Shown piece after piece: positions 42,699-50,795 of a DNA stretch of 53,493 nt; position 1 is the first letter of the stretch, and every line of letters starts with the position of its first letter. Where the stretch lies: assembly GCA_019057775.1 (NCBI GenBank), contig JAHLWT010000037.1, positions 1 through 53,493 on the forward strand. Direction: 5' to 3'. The position numbers were made by a program, and so were the translations under genes. The notes under the pieces are model-generated. The model had not been told where the DNA came from and did not search any database. It was given only the letters and a program-made list of their open reading frames with translations. Source of the DNA: Promethearchaeota archaeon. Its GTDB lineage: Archaea > Asgardarchaeota > Lokiarchaeia > Sigynarchaeales > SOKP01.

Positions 42699-43508
42699 CT
42701 ATCGCCCCTTGAATTTTGGCTCTCTCTTCTTCACAAAAGATTTCATACCTTCTCCGAAGTCATACGTTCTAATGTTCTTTAAATATAATCTAAATTCATT
42801 CTGTAATGATGGAAATAATTCATTATTGAGTGAGTAATTCATCATAGCTTTATTGTATCCTAAACATTTTGTTGGAAGATCCGCAATTTTTCTTATATAT
42901 TCTTTTGAATCCACTTTAAAATCTGAAATGGGAAATATTTTAGTTACAAGTCCAATGTCGAACGCTTCCTTCGCATCAAGATGTCGACCACTCAAAATTA
43001 TCTCCGTTGCTCGCCCAAATCCTACGATTCTTGGAAGAAACCAACTTGCCCCACTTAAAACACATTGAGCTCTCGTAGAACGATGGTCTCCAATTTTTAA
43101 GTCATCAGCCGCTAATCTGAAATCACAAGCAAGAGCAATATCTAAACCGGCTCCTAAGCAATAACCGTGTAGTAAAGCTATAACTGGTTTTTGTATTGTT
43201 CGTATTAAATGAACTACTCTTTGATGAGGAATTCGTGATCCATCCTCTAATGGAACAAATTTAGGTCCTTCTGGCCCCATGCTTATCATATCATCACCAG
43301 AACAGAAGCTTTTTCCGTTGCCTTCAATAACAAGAGCACGCAACAATTTATTTTTCATCTCCGACTCTATAACTTCAATAATCTCCATAAGTAAGGGATA
43401 TTGTAAAGCATTTAATTTATCTGGTCGGTTTAATGTAATTGTACCAATCCCATTCTCAAATGTATATATTATGTCTTTGAAATTCGATTTAAACAATTGA
43501 GCTTTCAC
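42699..43508 (-). CDS. crotonase-family protein lacking the hydratase Glu pair
   Basis: 269 aa. Oxyanion-hole segment: QKPVIALLHGYCLGAGLDIA. The first hydratase Glu is replaced by Asp (AGLDIALACDF), and the second site reads GDHRSTRAQCVLSG without a Glu, so water addition is unlikely. An isomerase, dehalogenase or thioesterase-like crotonase is more probable. The normal C-terminus SFVKKREPKFKGR is present. It is not near the other two crotonase genes and is a single gene upstream of pepT on the same strand (gap 86). Confidence 0.85.
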   Translation of the reverse strand: MKAQLFKSNFKDIIYTFENGIGTITLNRPDKLNALQYPLLMEIIEVIESEMKNKLLRALVIEGNGKSFCSGDDMISMGPEGPKFVPLEDGSRIPHQRVVHLIRTIQKPVIALLHGYCLGAGLDIALACDFRLAADDLKIGDHRSTRAQCVLSGASWFLPRIVGFGRATEIILSGRHLDAKEAFDIGLVTKIFPISDFKVDSKEYIRKIADLPTKCLGYNKAMMNYSLNNELFPSLQNEFRLYLKNIRTYDFGEGMKSFVKKREPKFKGR

Positions 43509-43624
43509 TCGATTAAGTTTTAGTATAAATATATATAGAAGATAAGAAAAATATTATTAACTTTAATTTAAATTCTCTTTACCTTATGATAAACTCAAAT
43601 AAAAAAGAAAAAAAAGGAATTTAA

Positions 43625-44290
43625 TTACCAAATCTCAAATTTTTCATTCAGATCCGAAGTAAAAACGAGGAGATATGGAATTAGAAGATCCAATATACTT
43701 TGCCAAGTATTAATTAGAATCGTACCTATAATAAGAGCTGTCCAACCTGTAATATTTCGTAAGCCTAAAAACCTTAGATCAACATAAGCAATAAAATTAG
43801 CCCAAACTGTTAAGAAGATTAAAACATTTAATCCTATCATCACGACAACTCTAAGAACTGTACCAAAAGTTCCATATAATATATAATTTCTTGGTTCTTT
43901 TAATTTGAGGCTTTTCCTACTAGAGGTTTCTCGTTTATATAGTTTTAAGAGTATTATCGGTACTATTATTAAAGACACGGTAGCTGAAAATTTCATTAAC
44001 GGACCAATCCAAACAGTCGGATCAAAAGGCATCAACCCTATTGCTCCTATAGCACAACAAAGTAATCCTGCTCGTGGACCAAATATTAGTAAACAGGAAA
44101 TCCATATTATAGAAATTGGATCTATTATCGCTATTTCCCATACAGGAATTCTTGGAATAATAGGAGTGATATATACGGAGGCAACAATTGATAGCGCTCC
44201 AAATAAAGCTGCTCCTGCAATTTCTAAAGTACGTAATGTTTTTTTTGATCTTTTAAACTCTTTTTCTTCAGCATTTTCAGTAATAGACAT
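43625..44290 (-). CDS. ECF-transporter S-component-like membrane protein
   Basis: 221 aa, about six transmembrane helices. The first region GALSIVASVYITPIIPRIP and the segment SCLLIFGPRAGLLCCAIGAIG, with a later NTWQSILDLLIPYLL, follow the general plan of S components (substrate-binding subunits of energy-coupling vitamin transporters). No EcfA or EcfT gene is nearby, which is usual for shared-module S components. The vitamin is not identifiable, and no riboswitch is recognised upstream. Confidence 0.6.
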   Translation of the reverse strand: MSITENAEEKEFKRSKKTLRTLEIAGAALFGALSIVASVYITPIIPRIPVWEIAIIDPISIIWISCLLIFGPRAGLLCCAIGAIGLMPFDPTVWIGPLMKFSATVSLIIVPIILLKLYKRETSSRKSLKLKEPRNYILYGTFGTVLRVVVMIGLNVLIFLTVWANFIAYVDLRFLGLRNITGWTALIIGTILINTWQSILDLLIPYLLVFTSDLNEKFEIW

Positions 44291-44796
44291 TTGTTTTCAT
44301 TAAAATTGCTATTTATTTGTTATTTATAATTGGGTTTGAGTATTTAAAATATTAATGGGTAAATCGAATTTTATAAAATAAACCCCTAATTTAAATATTG
44401 AATAATTCTATTGATATTAACTATACAATCTATATATTTAAAACAAGATTTTATTTAAAAATTTGATAAATTTGATTTTTGTAAAATATGATCATTAATT
44501 CTCGATGATTTCACCTACTCATTTTTGGAGATCTAATATTTTAATTAAATTCTTCCCTATCGCAAATAACCATTGATAGTTTCTGAACTCTCACTAATTC
44601 TCTCAATTCAAAATTTACAATCACTTTTCTAATATAAGTATTCAAATTTGTGCAAATTTTAAATTAAATATGCTAAAAGATCATATTTTTATAAAAAACT
44701 TAGTATTTAGATCATTATTCTAGTGAACAACACGTAATTTCTTTTTTTTAATAATAAAGATATATTTATTCTTTTATTATAAGGTTAGTGATTTTT
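44291..44796. other. long gene-free region
   Basis: About 500 AT-rich bases between the leftward ECF-like gene and the rightward small gene at 44797. I see only very short frames and no structured RNA. Both promoters should lie here, but several TATA-like runs make a choice unsafe. Confidence 0.4.
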
Positions 44797-45189
44797 ATGG
44801 TAGAATATATAAAATTCAAAACAAACGCTGAAAAAGAGCTTGAAGAAGATTATCCTATAGTTAATCTTTCACAAGAACAACAAAGAAGTATTAAAATCTT
44901 ATCAGAGATATTAGCAAAGCGCTTACCATTATCGTCAATGGCCATACAGGGAAATGCGATGTTTACTATGAGAGAATGGCAAGAGAAAAATCATGAGAAA
45001 GCAGCAACCATCTCTACTCTGCCAATGCAGGAAAAACTCAAAGTTGCGAGGGAAATAACTGATCATGGTAAAGAAAGGATGAAAAAACTATTAGCTAATC
45101 CAGAACAGCATAAAACCCTTATTGATAAAGCTTATGATGATGCATGGAAAATTTATGTAGAACAGCTTGCTAAATATAGAGCAAATTAA
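44797..45189 (+). CDS. conserved-looking hypothetical protein
   Basis: 130 aa from ATG 44797; a GTG nine bases earlier is less likely. The protein is soluble and mainly helical (LSQEQQRSIKILSEILAKRL, MREWQEKNHEKAATI). No family is recognised. It converges with the clamp-loader operon, its end lying 20 bases from the RFC large-subunit stop. A T-rich stretch between the stops could end both transcripts. Confidence 0.65.
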   Translation: MVEYIKFKTNAEKELEEDYPIVNLSQEQQRSIKILSEILAKRLPLSSMAIQGNAMFTMREWQEKNHEKAATISTLPMQEKLKVAREITDHGKERMKKLLANPEQHKTLIDKAYDDAWKIYVEQLAKYRAN

Positions 45190-45208
45190 AATATGATTTT
45201 TTAAAATT

Positions 45209-46579
45209 TTATTTTAATAATTTTTTTTCTTTCGCATCTAAACCTAACCAATCACTAATGTTTTTAAGCTGTTTTCTTGAAGCAGAACTTAATATTTTTA
45301 AAAACGGAAGGAAATCTTGGATAAAATCAACCTGAGAAATTTCATATGTTTTTTGGATTTTTTCTGCAAACTCTCTTTCGGTATTAGTTAAAGAAAAAAA
45401 ACCTCCAGAACTATACCTTGGAAATACTACTCTCTGAAAACCCTTAGATAATGGAGTATCTTTTCTAGATAAAGCAACACCTCCCGCAAATAGGTCAAAA
45501 AAATAAGGTAATAGACTCCAATACTGATTAGTTCGAATCCGTCCTAAAATCTCGTCTGCTAATGAAAGATTTTCAAATGCATCAACTAAATCTCTATTTG
45601 ATTTAAGAAAAGTCAAGAGATTTTCATTAATCCATTTATATAAGAAATTATAATCAACATTAGATTTATCAGTTAAATTTCGGGCTTCCCTTAGAGTAGA
45701 TACATGGAACAAATCCCTAACTAATGTAAAAATTTCTTCTGTGCGATCTCGATGTAATTTAAGAATTAATTCCTTTGTGTCTCCATCTACTGCACCTTGA
45801 CAGATACCTTGAATATCATTTATAACTCCTCTTAAATCGCCATTATTCTTATCAATTATTAATTCTAAATCTTCATCCTCGAGATTGGTAATATTTTCAT
45901 ATTTCAGTATTTTTTTTGCAATCTTAATTACCTCTCTTTTAGGTAAGGGATGAACTTCGAATCTTTTAATCTTGTTATATAGAGTTTGTAAATTTGATTT
46001 ATATTCGTTGGAACACATAATTATTGGAAATTGGGTATTTTGAATTAATTCAATAACGGTAGGAACAGCACCTCTATCTTGAACTCCATAAATTCCGTCA
46101 ATTTCATCGATCAAAATTAGCTTCTCCTTTGTTTCAGTGACAAAATCCATGATTCCACGAGATTTTGTAGTTTCCTTTAATCTTTTTTCCAATTTGTCTC
46201 TTGTTCGAGTGTCTGAAGCATTGGTTTCAATCACTTCCATATTGAAATCGTTAGCAAGAGCATAAACTATTGATGTTTTCCCAATTCCTGGCTGACCTTC
46301 TAATAAAACAGCGGCTTTATCAGGAGATATTTTGATTTCTTTTTTTTGCTCTTTTTCGATTACGTTTCTATTAAAATTTCTGATTTCAGAATTTTTGTGA
46401 TTAACTCTTTTTCTTTCAATGAAAAAATTTTTTATAAAATTAATTAACTCCTCATTTAGCTTTACTCTCTGACCACTTAATCGTGCCGTTGGTAACGCCA
46501 TTTCTTTAATGCTTTTTGGACGATATTTTTCAACCCAAGGAATCTTAATGCTTTTTTTTGACAAATTTTCCTTCCTCAT
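45209..46579 (-). CDS. rfcL: replication factor C large subunit
   Basis: 456 aa from an ATG (46579) that overlaps the stop of the preceding gene as ATGA; an ATG seven codons earlier is less likely. PWVEKYRPKSIKEM is the RFC N-terminal box. Walker A is GQPGIGKTS, Walker B is LILIDEIDGI and sensor 1 is IIMCSN. Between the N-terminal box and Walker A lies an insertion of some 25 charged residues. The C-terminal domain (about 310-456) forms the collar. No PIP box is seen at its end. It opens the PCNA ring as part of the clamp loader. Last gene of the three-gene RFC operon. Confidence 0.93.
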   Translation of the reverse strand: MRKENLSKKSIKIPWVEKYRPKSIKEMALPTARLSGQRVKLNEELINFIKNFFIERKRVNHKNSEIRNFNRNVIEKEQKKEIKISPDKAAVLLEGQPGIGKTSIVYALANDFNMEVIETNASDTRTRDKLEKRLKETTKSRGIMDFVTETKEKLILIDEIDGIYGVQDRGAVPTVIELIQNTQFPIIMCSNEYKSNLQTLYNKIKRFEVHPLPKREVIKIAKKILKYENITNLEDEDLELIIDKNNGDLRGVINDIQGICQGAVDGDTKELILKLHRDRTEEIFTLVRDLFHVSTLREARNLTDKSNVDYNFLYKWINENLLTFLKSNRDLVDAFENLSLADEILGRIRTNQYWSLLPYFFDLFAGGVALSRKDTPLSKGFQRVVFPRYSSGGFFSLTNTEREFAEKIQKTYEISQVDFIQDFLPFLKILSSASRKQLKNISDWLGLDAKEKKLLK

Positions 46580-47628
46580 AAATATTCTGAAAATCGACAA
46601 ATTTTTGATAATAATGCTGAGATCTGAATGTCATTATCTCTTCCTCCTATAGCCCTAAAGTCTGAATCTGCTATAATATTAATCAACTTGCTTCGAGTGA
46701 ATCTACTTAATGGAAGTTTGTTAATTTCATCAAGTAATAACAGAAATACTTCTTGAGCATTATATTTATAGCTTGATATAATTTTGCGAGCAATTTCCCT
46801 AGCTTTAGGGAAATTTCCTTTGAGGGAAATTAATAGTAAACTTTCAAGCAGAGTATTTTGAAATTTTTGAGTATCCTCATATAATTTACCAAGCTCAATT
46901 TTTTTCCCCGAAATAGCACTTAACTGTAATAAATCTAATGCTTTCGAGATTTTTCCTTCGGAAACTTTAAAGAGAAAATCAATAACATCATCAGAAACTT
47001 CTAAAGATTCTTTTTTTGCAATATTTAATATCAGTTCTTTAAAATCTTCAACTTTAACTCGTGAAATTAAAATTAGCTGGGTTCTGCTGATAATAGGATC
47101 TATTATACTCGAAATTTTTGTAGTAATTAATATCATCCTGCAATTTGTACCGTACGTTTCCATTAATCGTCTAAATCCTTGTTGATTTCCTCCTAAAGCT
47201 TCAAAATTTTTCACAACAAGAATCTTAAAAGGAGCATTTCCAAGTGCTTTTAATTGAACAAAAGGTTTAACTTTCGCTTGAATAAAAGCCGGAGTTGTAA
47301 TTCTTTTACCTGCAACACTTCCAATTTTCCTTGTCGATACGTAAGATTCTGCTCGTGCTTGTTTTCTTTCTTCTTCGCTTAAAGGTAAATCAGCATATAC
47401 TAATTTAAAATTGGCATTATAATTCTTGCCGAGGAAACTTTTTGAGAACAATTTAGCTATGGTTGTCTTCCCGATACCTTTTGATCCTATAAATAATAAA
47501 TGTGGGAAGTTCTGCTGTGAAATAATATGTTTTAAAGTTTCCACTACAACTGCTCTCCCACAAACTTGATCTAAATTCTTTGGATAATATTTTATACGCC
47601 AAATAGGTATTTCTTGTGTCAAATTCAC
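46576..47628 (-). CDS. RFC small-subunit paralog with degenerate Walker B
   Basis: 350 aa. It begins like an RFC subunit (IPIWRIKYYPKNLDQVCG) and keeps Walker A (GSKGIGKTT, residues 48-56). The Walker B site reads ILVVKNFEAL near 136-145, with no DExx. The SRC box is SRT (181-183), retaining the arginine finger. A 30-residue insert (SEEERKQARAESYVSTRKIG and after) sits where ELNASD is in the active subunit. It probably binds ATP poorly or does not hydrolyse it, like eukaryotic Rfc5 or bacterial delta prime, while supplying an arginine finger to a neighbour. Middle of the operon. Confidence 0.85.
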   Translation of the reverse strand: MNLTQEIPIWRIKYYPKNLDQVCGRAVVVETLKHIISQQNFPHLLFIGSKGIGKTTIAKLFSKSFLGKNYNANFKLVYADLPLSEEERKQARAESYVSTRKIGSVAGKRITTPAFIQAKVKPFVQLKALGNAPFKILVVKNFEALGGNQQGFRRLMETYGTNCRMILITTKISSIIDPIISRTQLILISRVKVEDFKELILNIAKKESLEVSDDVIDFLFKVSEGKISKALDLLQLSAISGKKIELGKLYEDTQKFQNTLLESLLLISLKGNFPKAREIARKIISSYKYNAQEVFLLLLDEINKLPLSRFTRSKLINIIADSDFRAIGGRDNDIQISALLSKICRFSEYL

Positions 47629-47658
47629 TACTCCTTAACTAAAAGGTTGATAAGAACT

Positions 47659-48627
47659 TTAATATTTAACATTTTCTATAATCGAGCCTAATAGAGCTAA
47701 TATCTGTATTTTTTTATCTGCTCCCTGACTTATACGAAAATCTATCTCTCCAAGAAAAACTCTTAATTTAGGTACATTTTCACTTTTAATATTTAAGGAT
47801 GGTAAAATTTCAGATATTTGTCTTATGAAATTTCGGGAATCTAAGGTATCAATCGAACCCACTATTTCTCTTGATTTCATAAAATCTTTCCCTTTTAACG
47901 ATTCTATTAGCTTATTCAAGGTTATCTGATCTAAAAATCCTGAAATTCTTAATATTTCATTGATATCTAAATTAGTTAATAGTTCAAGCGCCACTGACAT
48001 TTGGAGAGCATTAATCGCCTTTCTCAAATCTCCGCCTGAAATAAAATATAATTGCTTGAAGAAATTTAAAGATTTCTCAGCAGGAATTTTAAGTTTTTCT
48101 CTTTCTGCTATGTATTTTAATCTACCAACAATTTTTTCCTCTGGTAGGCTTACAAATCTAAATACAGCACATCTAGATATTATTGGATCTATGATTCTAT
48201 GAATGTAGTTACACATTAGGATAAATTTAACGTTAACTGATGCTTTCTCTATAATTCTTCTAAGTGCTTGTTGGACTTGAGTGGGGATGTTATCTGCTTC
48301 ATCTAATATTACAAATTTTAAGGTACCATCTTTAATGATTTGTTGATTTACAAAATTCTTTAAGACATTTCTCACAAATTCCATTCTCACAGTATCGGAA
48401 GCATTTAATTCTAGAAGGTTAGTATCAAATTCCTCATCTTTAAGGTAAGTTTTTGCTATTATTAAAGCAGTAGTAGTCTTTCCCGTTCCAGCAGGACCAG
48501 CAAAAATCATATGAGGAATATTAGGATTTTTGGTAAATTTTCTTAAATTATTAATTGCGATGCTTTGGCTTACAATGTCACCGAAGCTTTTTGGTCTATA
48601 TTTCTCGGTCCAGGGAATTTCTAACAT
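47659..48627 (-). CDS. rfcS: replication factor C small subunit
   Basis: 322 aa with all canonical boxes: IPWTEKYRPKSFGDIVSQ, Walker A GPAGTGKTT (44-52), ELNASD, Walker B VILDEADN (107-113), sensor 1 FILMCNY, the arginine-finger SRC (151-153), and GGDLRKAINALQ of sensor 2. The collar domain is complete. It is the ATP-hydrolysing subunit of the clamp loader and first gene of the RFC operon, with the paralog starting 30 bases downstream. Confidence 0.96.
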   Translation of the reverse strand: MLEIPWTEKYRPKSFGDIVSQSIAINNLRKFTKNPNIPHMIFAGPAGTGKTTTALIIAKTYLKDEEFDTNLLELNASDTVRMEFVRNVLKNFVNQQIIKDGTLKFVILDEADNIPTQVQQALRRIIEKASVNVKFILMCNYIHRIIDPIISRCAVFRFVSLPEEKIVGRLKYIAEREKLKIPAEKSLNFFKQLYFISGGDLRKAINALQMSVALELLTNLDINEILRISGFLDQITLNKLIESLKGKDFMKSREIVGSIDTLDSRNFIRQISEILPSLNIKSENVPKLRVFLGEIDFRISQGADKKIQILALLGSIIENVKY

Positions 48628-48658
48628 TTCTCTTTTCCAACCCTTTTCCTTAAAAAGT

Positions 48659-49141
48659 CTAATCTGTAGGGTTATCTCTGGTTAGATCGAGTTCTAAAAC
48701 TTCATATACTTTTTTAAAATTCAACTTTTCATAGAGTTTTGACGCTTCTAAAGCTCTTTCCTTAATATTAACCCTTATCTTCTCAACCTTTATTTTTTTT
48801 AAATGTTCAAGTGCTTGTTTTAACAAAAAACTTCCCACACCTTTTCTTCGATATGTCTCCTTCAAGAAAAATTGTTTTATATAACCCTCAGATAAACCAA
48901 AAGGATCAATACGGAGCTCCGCTACAATCATACCAAAAATATTATTATCATCTTCATCAATAGCTATTAAAATGCCATGACGTTGAAGAGGATCAAAAAG
49001 ACGACGTCTTATTCCCCAATCAAAACGTTTAGGATCAAATTTCTGCCCTAATCCTTCAACAAGTTGTTTTGTTAATTCTCTTAACTCCTCAATGTGTTCG
49101 GGATTTGCAACCACAACTTTAATATTTTCCATGTAAATCAT
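48659..49141 (-). CDS. GNAT-family N-acetyltransferase
   Basis: 160 aa. The acetyl-CoA-binding motif A is seen in IKQFFLKETYRRKGVGSFLLKQAL (RRKGVG), followed by KIRVNIKERALEASKLYEKL and FKKVYEVLELDL, the usual C-terminal strand. The acceptor is unknown. It lies 31 bases upstream of rfcS on the same strand and may be co-transcribed with the clamp-loader genes. An ATG three codons in is an alternative start. Confidence 0.88.
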   Translation of the reverse strand: MIYMENIKVVVANPEHIEELRELTKQLVEGLGQKFDPKRFDWGIRRRLFDPLQRHGILIAIDEDDNNIFGMIVAELRIDPFGLSEGYIKQFFLKETYRRKGVGSFLLKQALEHLKKIKVEKIRVNIKERALEASKLYEKLNFKKVYEVLELDLTRDNPTD

Positions 49142-49381
49142 CGTTAATGACTAATATTTTTGTAATAAAATAATTATTGTTAGCTTAGAATTTAAATCTT
49201 CTTGGCTATTATTTATTAAAAAGCCCTTTCTATGAGAAGTTATTTTTGCTTAATTTTTATTTTCACAACCTTTAGAAATTATTTAATTTATAGAACAGAA
49301 TCGTATATTTAAGAAAACAATTTCTTCAATTCAATAAATTAAATTCTAATTTATTAAAAAATAAAAATCATTTTTGATGCG

Positions 49382-49666
49382 TTAAAAATGCCGTGCCGAA
49401 GTTCCGTCCCATACTTTTACTGCTTCATTCACCCATCCACATTTAGGGCATTTATCCGAAAGTTCCCAGGCTTCTAACGCTGGATGTATACGGCAATAAA
49501 GTCCTCCACATTTTTCACACACTAAATATTTAGCTCCACAACCTGCACACATTTTTAGCTGACCATCTTCAACAAATGGGAATGCCCGCTTCATCCATTC
49601 ATCGTGAGCAAGTGAAAAATTTTCCTTCCCGCAAACAACACAGTGGATTCCATCCTCTTCTGACAT
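49382..49666 (-). CDS. multi-zinc-ribbon protein
   Basis: 94 aa with four CxxC pairs: CVVC, CAGC, CEKC and CPKC, plus a further Cys/His pair in GGLYCRIHPALEAW. This is enough for two or more zinc sites. The layout (short, all ribbons, acidic ends) is common in small archaeal adaptor or nucleic-acid-binding proteins. No named family is recognised. It has its own promoter (TATA at 49721-49730) and a GGAG ribosome-binding site. Confidence 0.78.
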   Translation of the reverse strand: MSEEDGIHCVVCGKENFSLAHDEWMKRAFPFVEDGQLKMCAGCGAKYLVCEKCGGLYCRIHPALEAWELSDKCPKCGWVNEAVKVWDGTSARHF

Positions 49667-49720
49667 TTTAATTTCGCTCCAATTTTTAATTATTTATTTA
49701 ATTTGAATATTCTTCTCGAT

Positions 49721-49730
49721 TTTATATAAA
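49721..49730 (-). promoter_or_regulatory. TATA box of the multi-zinc-ribbon gene
   Basis: On the minus strand TTTATATAAA lies about 55 bases before the ATG at 49666, preceded by a BRE-like ACGA stretch. It fits an archaeal promoter with a leader of about 30 bases. Confidence 0.45.
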
Positions 49731-49951
49731 TCGTTTATTCTGATTGAGTTTTAACTATAAATAAATAATAAACCCCTTAATTTTAAATATTTTCTTATAA
49801 TTAACATTCACTTTAATTATCCTTTGAGTTGAAAGTTGATTTTTCTGTTCTTTAAATTTCTAATTTGATAAAATAAAGAAAGAAACAGAAAAAACTCCTA
49901 ATACAGAGCTTGATCTCCTATTTATACTTGAATAAATTGAAGAAGATGAAT

Positions 49952-50272
49952 CTAAAACTCTAATTTTTTAGTTACTCCATTTTTACGTACTTCTGGGTTG
50001 ACATTTTCCATGACTCCAATGAGCTGGAATGTTTTATCATCATTGAGAGCTTCCCCGAATTTGATTAATATTTCTTTACTACCAACAAACAAACCTTTTC
50101 TTTTTAGAGGTTTTCCATCAATTATAGGGTTTATTTCTAAAAATAATAACGCCGGTCTTGTCTTTGTCGCTGGAACTTTCACCACCATCACACCTTCTAT
50201 TGGTGTCTCCATTTTCTCCCAATCTTTTCCGTTATCAAGGTGCTCCTTTAATTCTTTTTCAATATCTGCCAT
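49952..50272 (-). CDS. small conserved-looking protein, possibly PC4-like
   Basis: 106 aa, mixed alpha/beta with an N-terminal acidic helix (MADIEKELKEHLDNGKDWEK), a strand-rich centre (GVMVVKVPATKTRPALLFLE) and KRKGLFVGSKEILIKFGEAL, which weakly recalls the strand-helix of PC4-like single-stranded DNA binding proteins. That is a guess. Single gene between small genes; the short acidic N-terminus and soluble character suggest a cytoplasmic protein. Confidence 0.65.
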   Translation of the reverse strand: MADIEKELKEHLDNGKDWEKMETPIEGVMVVKVPATKTRPALLFLEINPIIDGKPLKRKGLFVGSKEILIKFGEALNDDKTFQLIGVMENVNPEVRKNGVTKKLEF

Positions 50273-50496
50273 TATAAATCAATTTTAGTTATTTTTGTGA
50301 TTTTTTTTTTTTTAAATGTTACGTGTTACATATAATACTATATATAAAAATTTTATGAATGGTTAATTTTACTTATTGCAAAAAAATCTTAGATTACAGC
50401 CAGAGATGTAAACTTTTCAATTTATAATACGCAAGCTATTTCTAATAACCATTCACACGTTTTGTCGGATTTCTTGGGGTTGATTTCCACTAAATC

Positions 50497-50506
50497 TTTA
50501 AATATA
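50497..50506 (+). promoter_or_regulatory. TATA box of the CopG-like gene
   Basis: TTTAAATATA, preceded by ACTAAATC as a possible BRE, lies about 35-45 bases before the GTG at 50542. The transcript would be nearly leaderless. Direct ATATATC-type repeats on both sides of CACTCTCGT downstream could be an autoregulatory site. Confidence 0.45.
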
Positions 50507-50541
50507 TCACTCTCGTATATATCTTTATCAAAAACTTATAG

Positions 50542-50772
50542 GTGATAAAAATAAAATTAATATCAGTGAATTTACCAGAAGCTTATTTAAAAGTATTGGA
50601 AATCCTTGTTACTGAAGGAAAATTTCCTAACAGGAGTGAAGCGATTAGGGTGGGTATTAGAGACTTAATTAAAACAGAATATTTAATAGAAGAGTCTGTA
50701 AATCGAAAAACGCCTCCAAGTGAAATAGAATCTGAAATAGAAAGTGAAATTTTTTCCTCAATCCAAAATTAG
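50542..50772 (+). CDS. CopG/ribbon-helix-helix transcription regulator
   Basis: 76 aa, GTG start. The RHH unit occupies residues 1-48: a strand IKIKLISVNLP, first helix EAYLKVLEILVTEG, second helix NRSEAIRVGIRDLIKTEY. The tail is acidic (SEIESEIESEIFSSIQN). Such proteins bind DNA as dimers, often at their own promoter. No toxin gene lies downstream on this strand, so a toxin-antitoxin role is not supported. It is convergent with the giant repeat protein gene. Confidence 0.85.
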   Translation: MIKIKLISVNLPEAYLKVLEILVTEGKFPNRSEAIRVGIRDLIKTEYLIEESVNRKTPPSEIESEIESEIFSSIQN

Positions 50773-50795
50773 TAAAAAAGAAGGAGTATCCAGTT

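Noticed and set aside
50542..50772. CopG-like gene as an antitoxin
   Set aside because: No toxin-like gene follows or precedes it on the same strand; the nearest gene is convergent.
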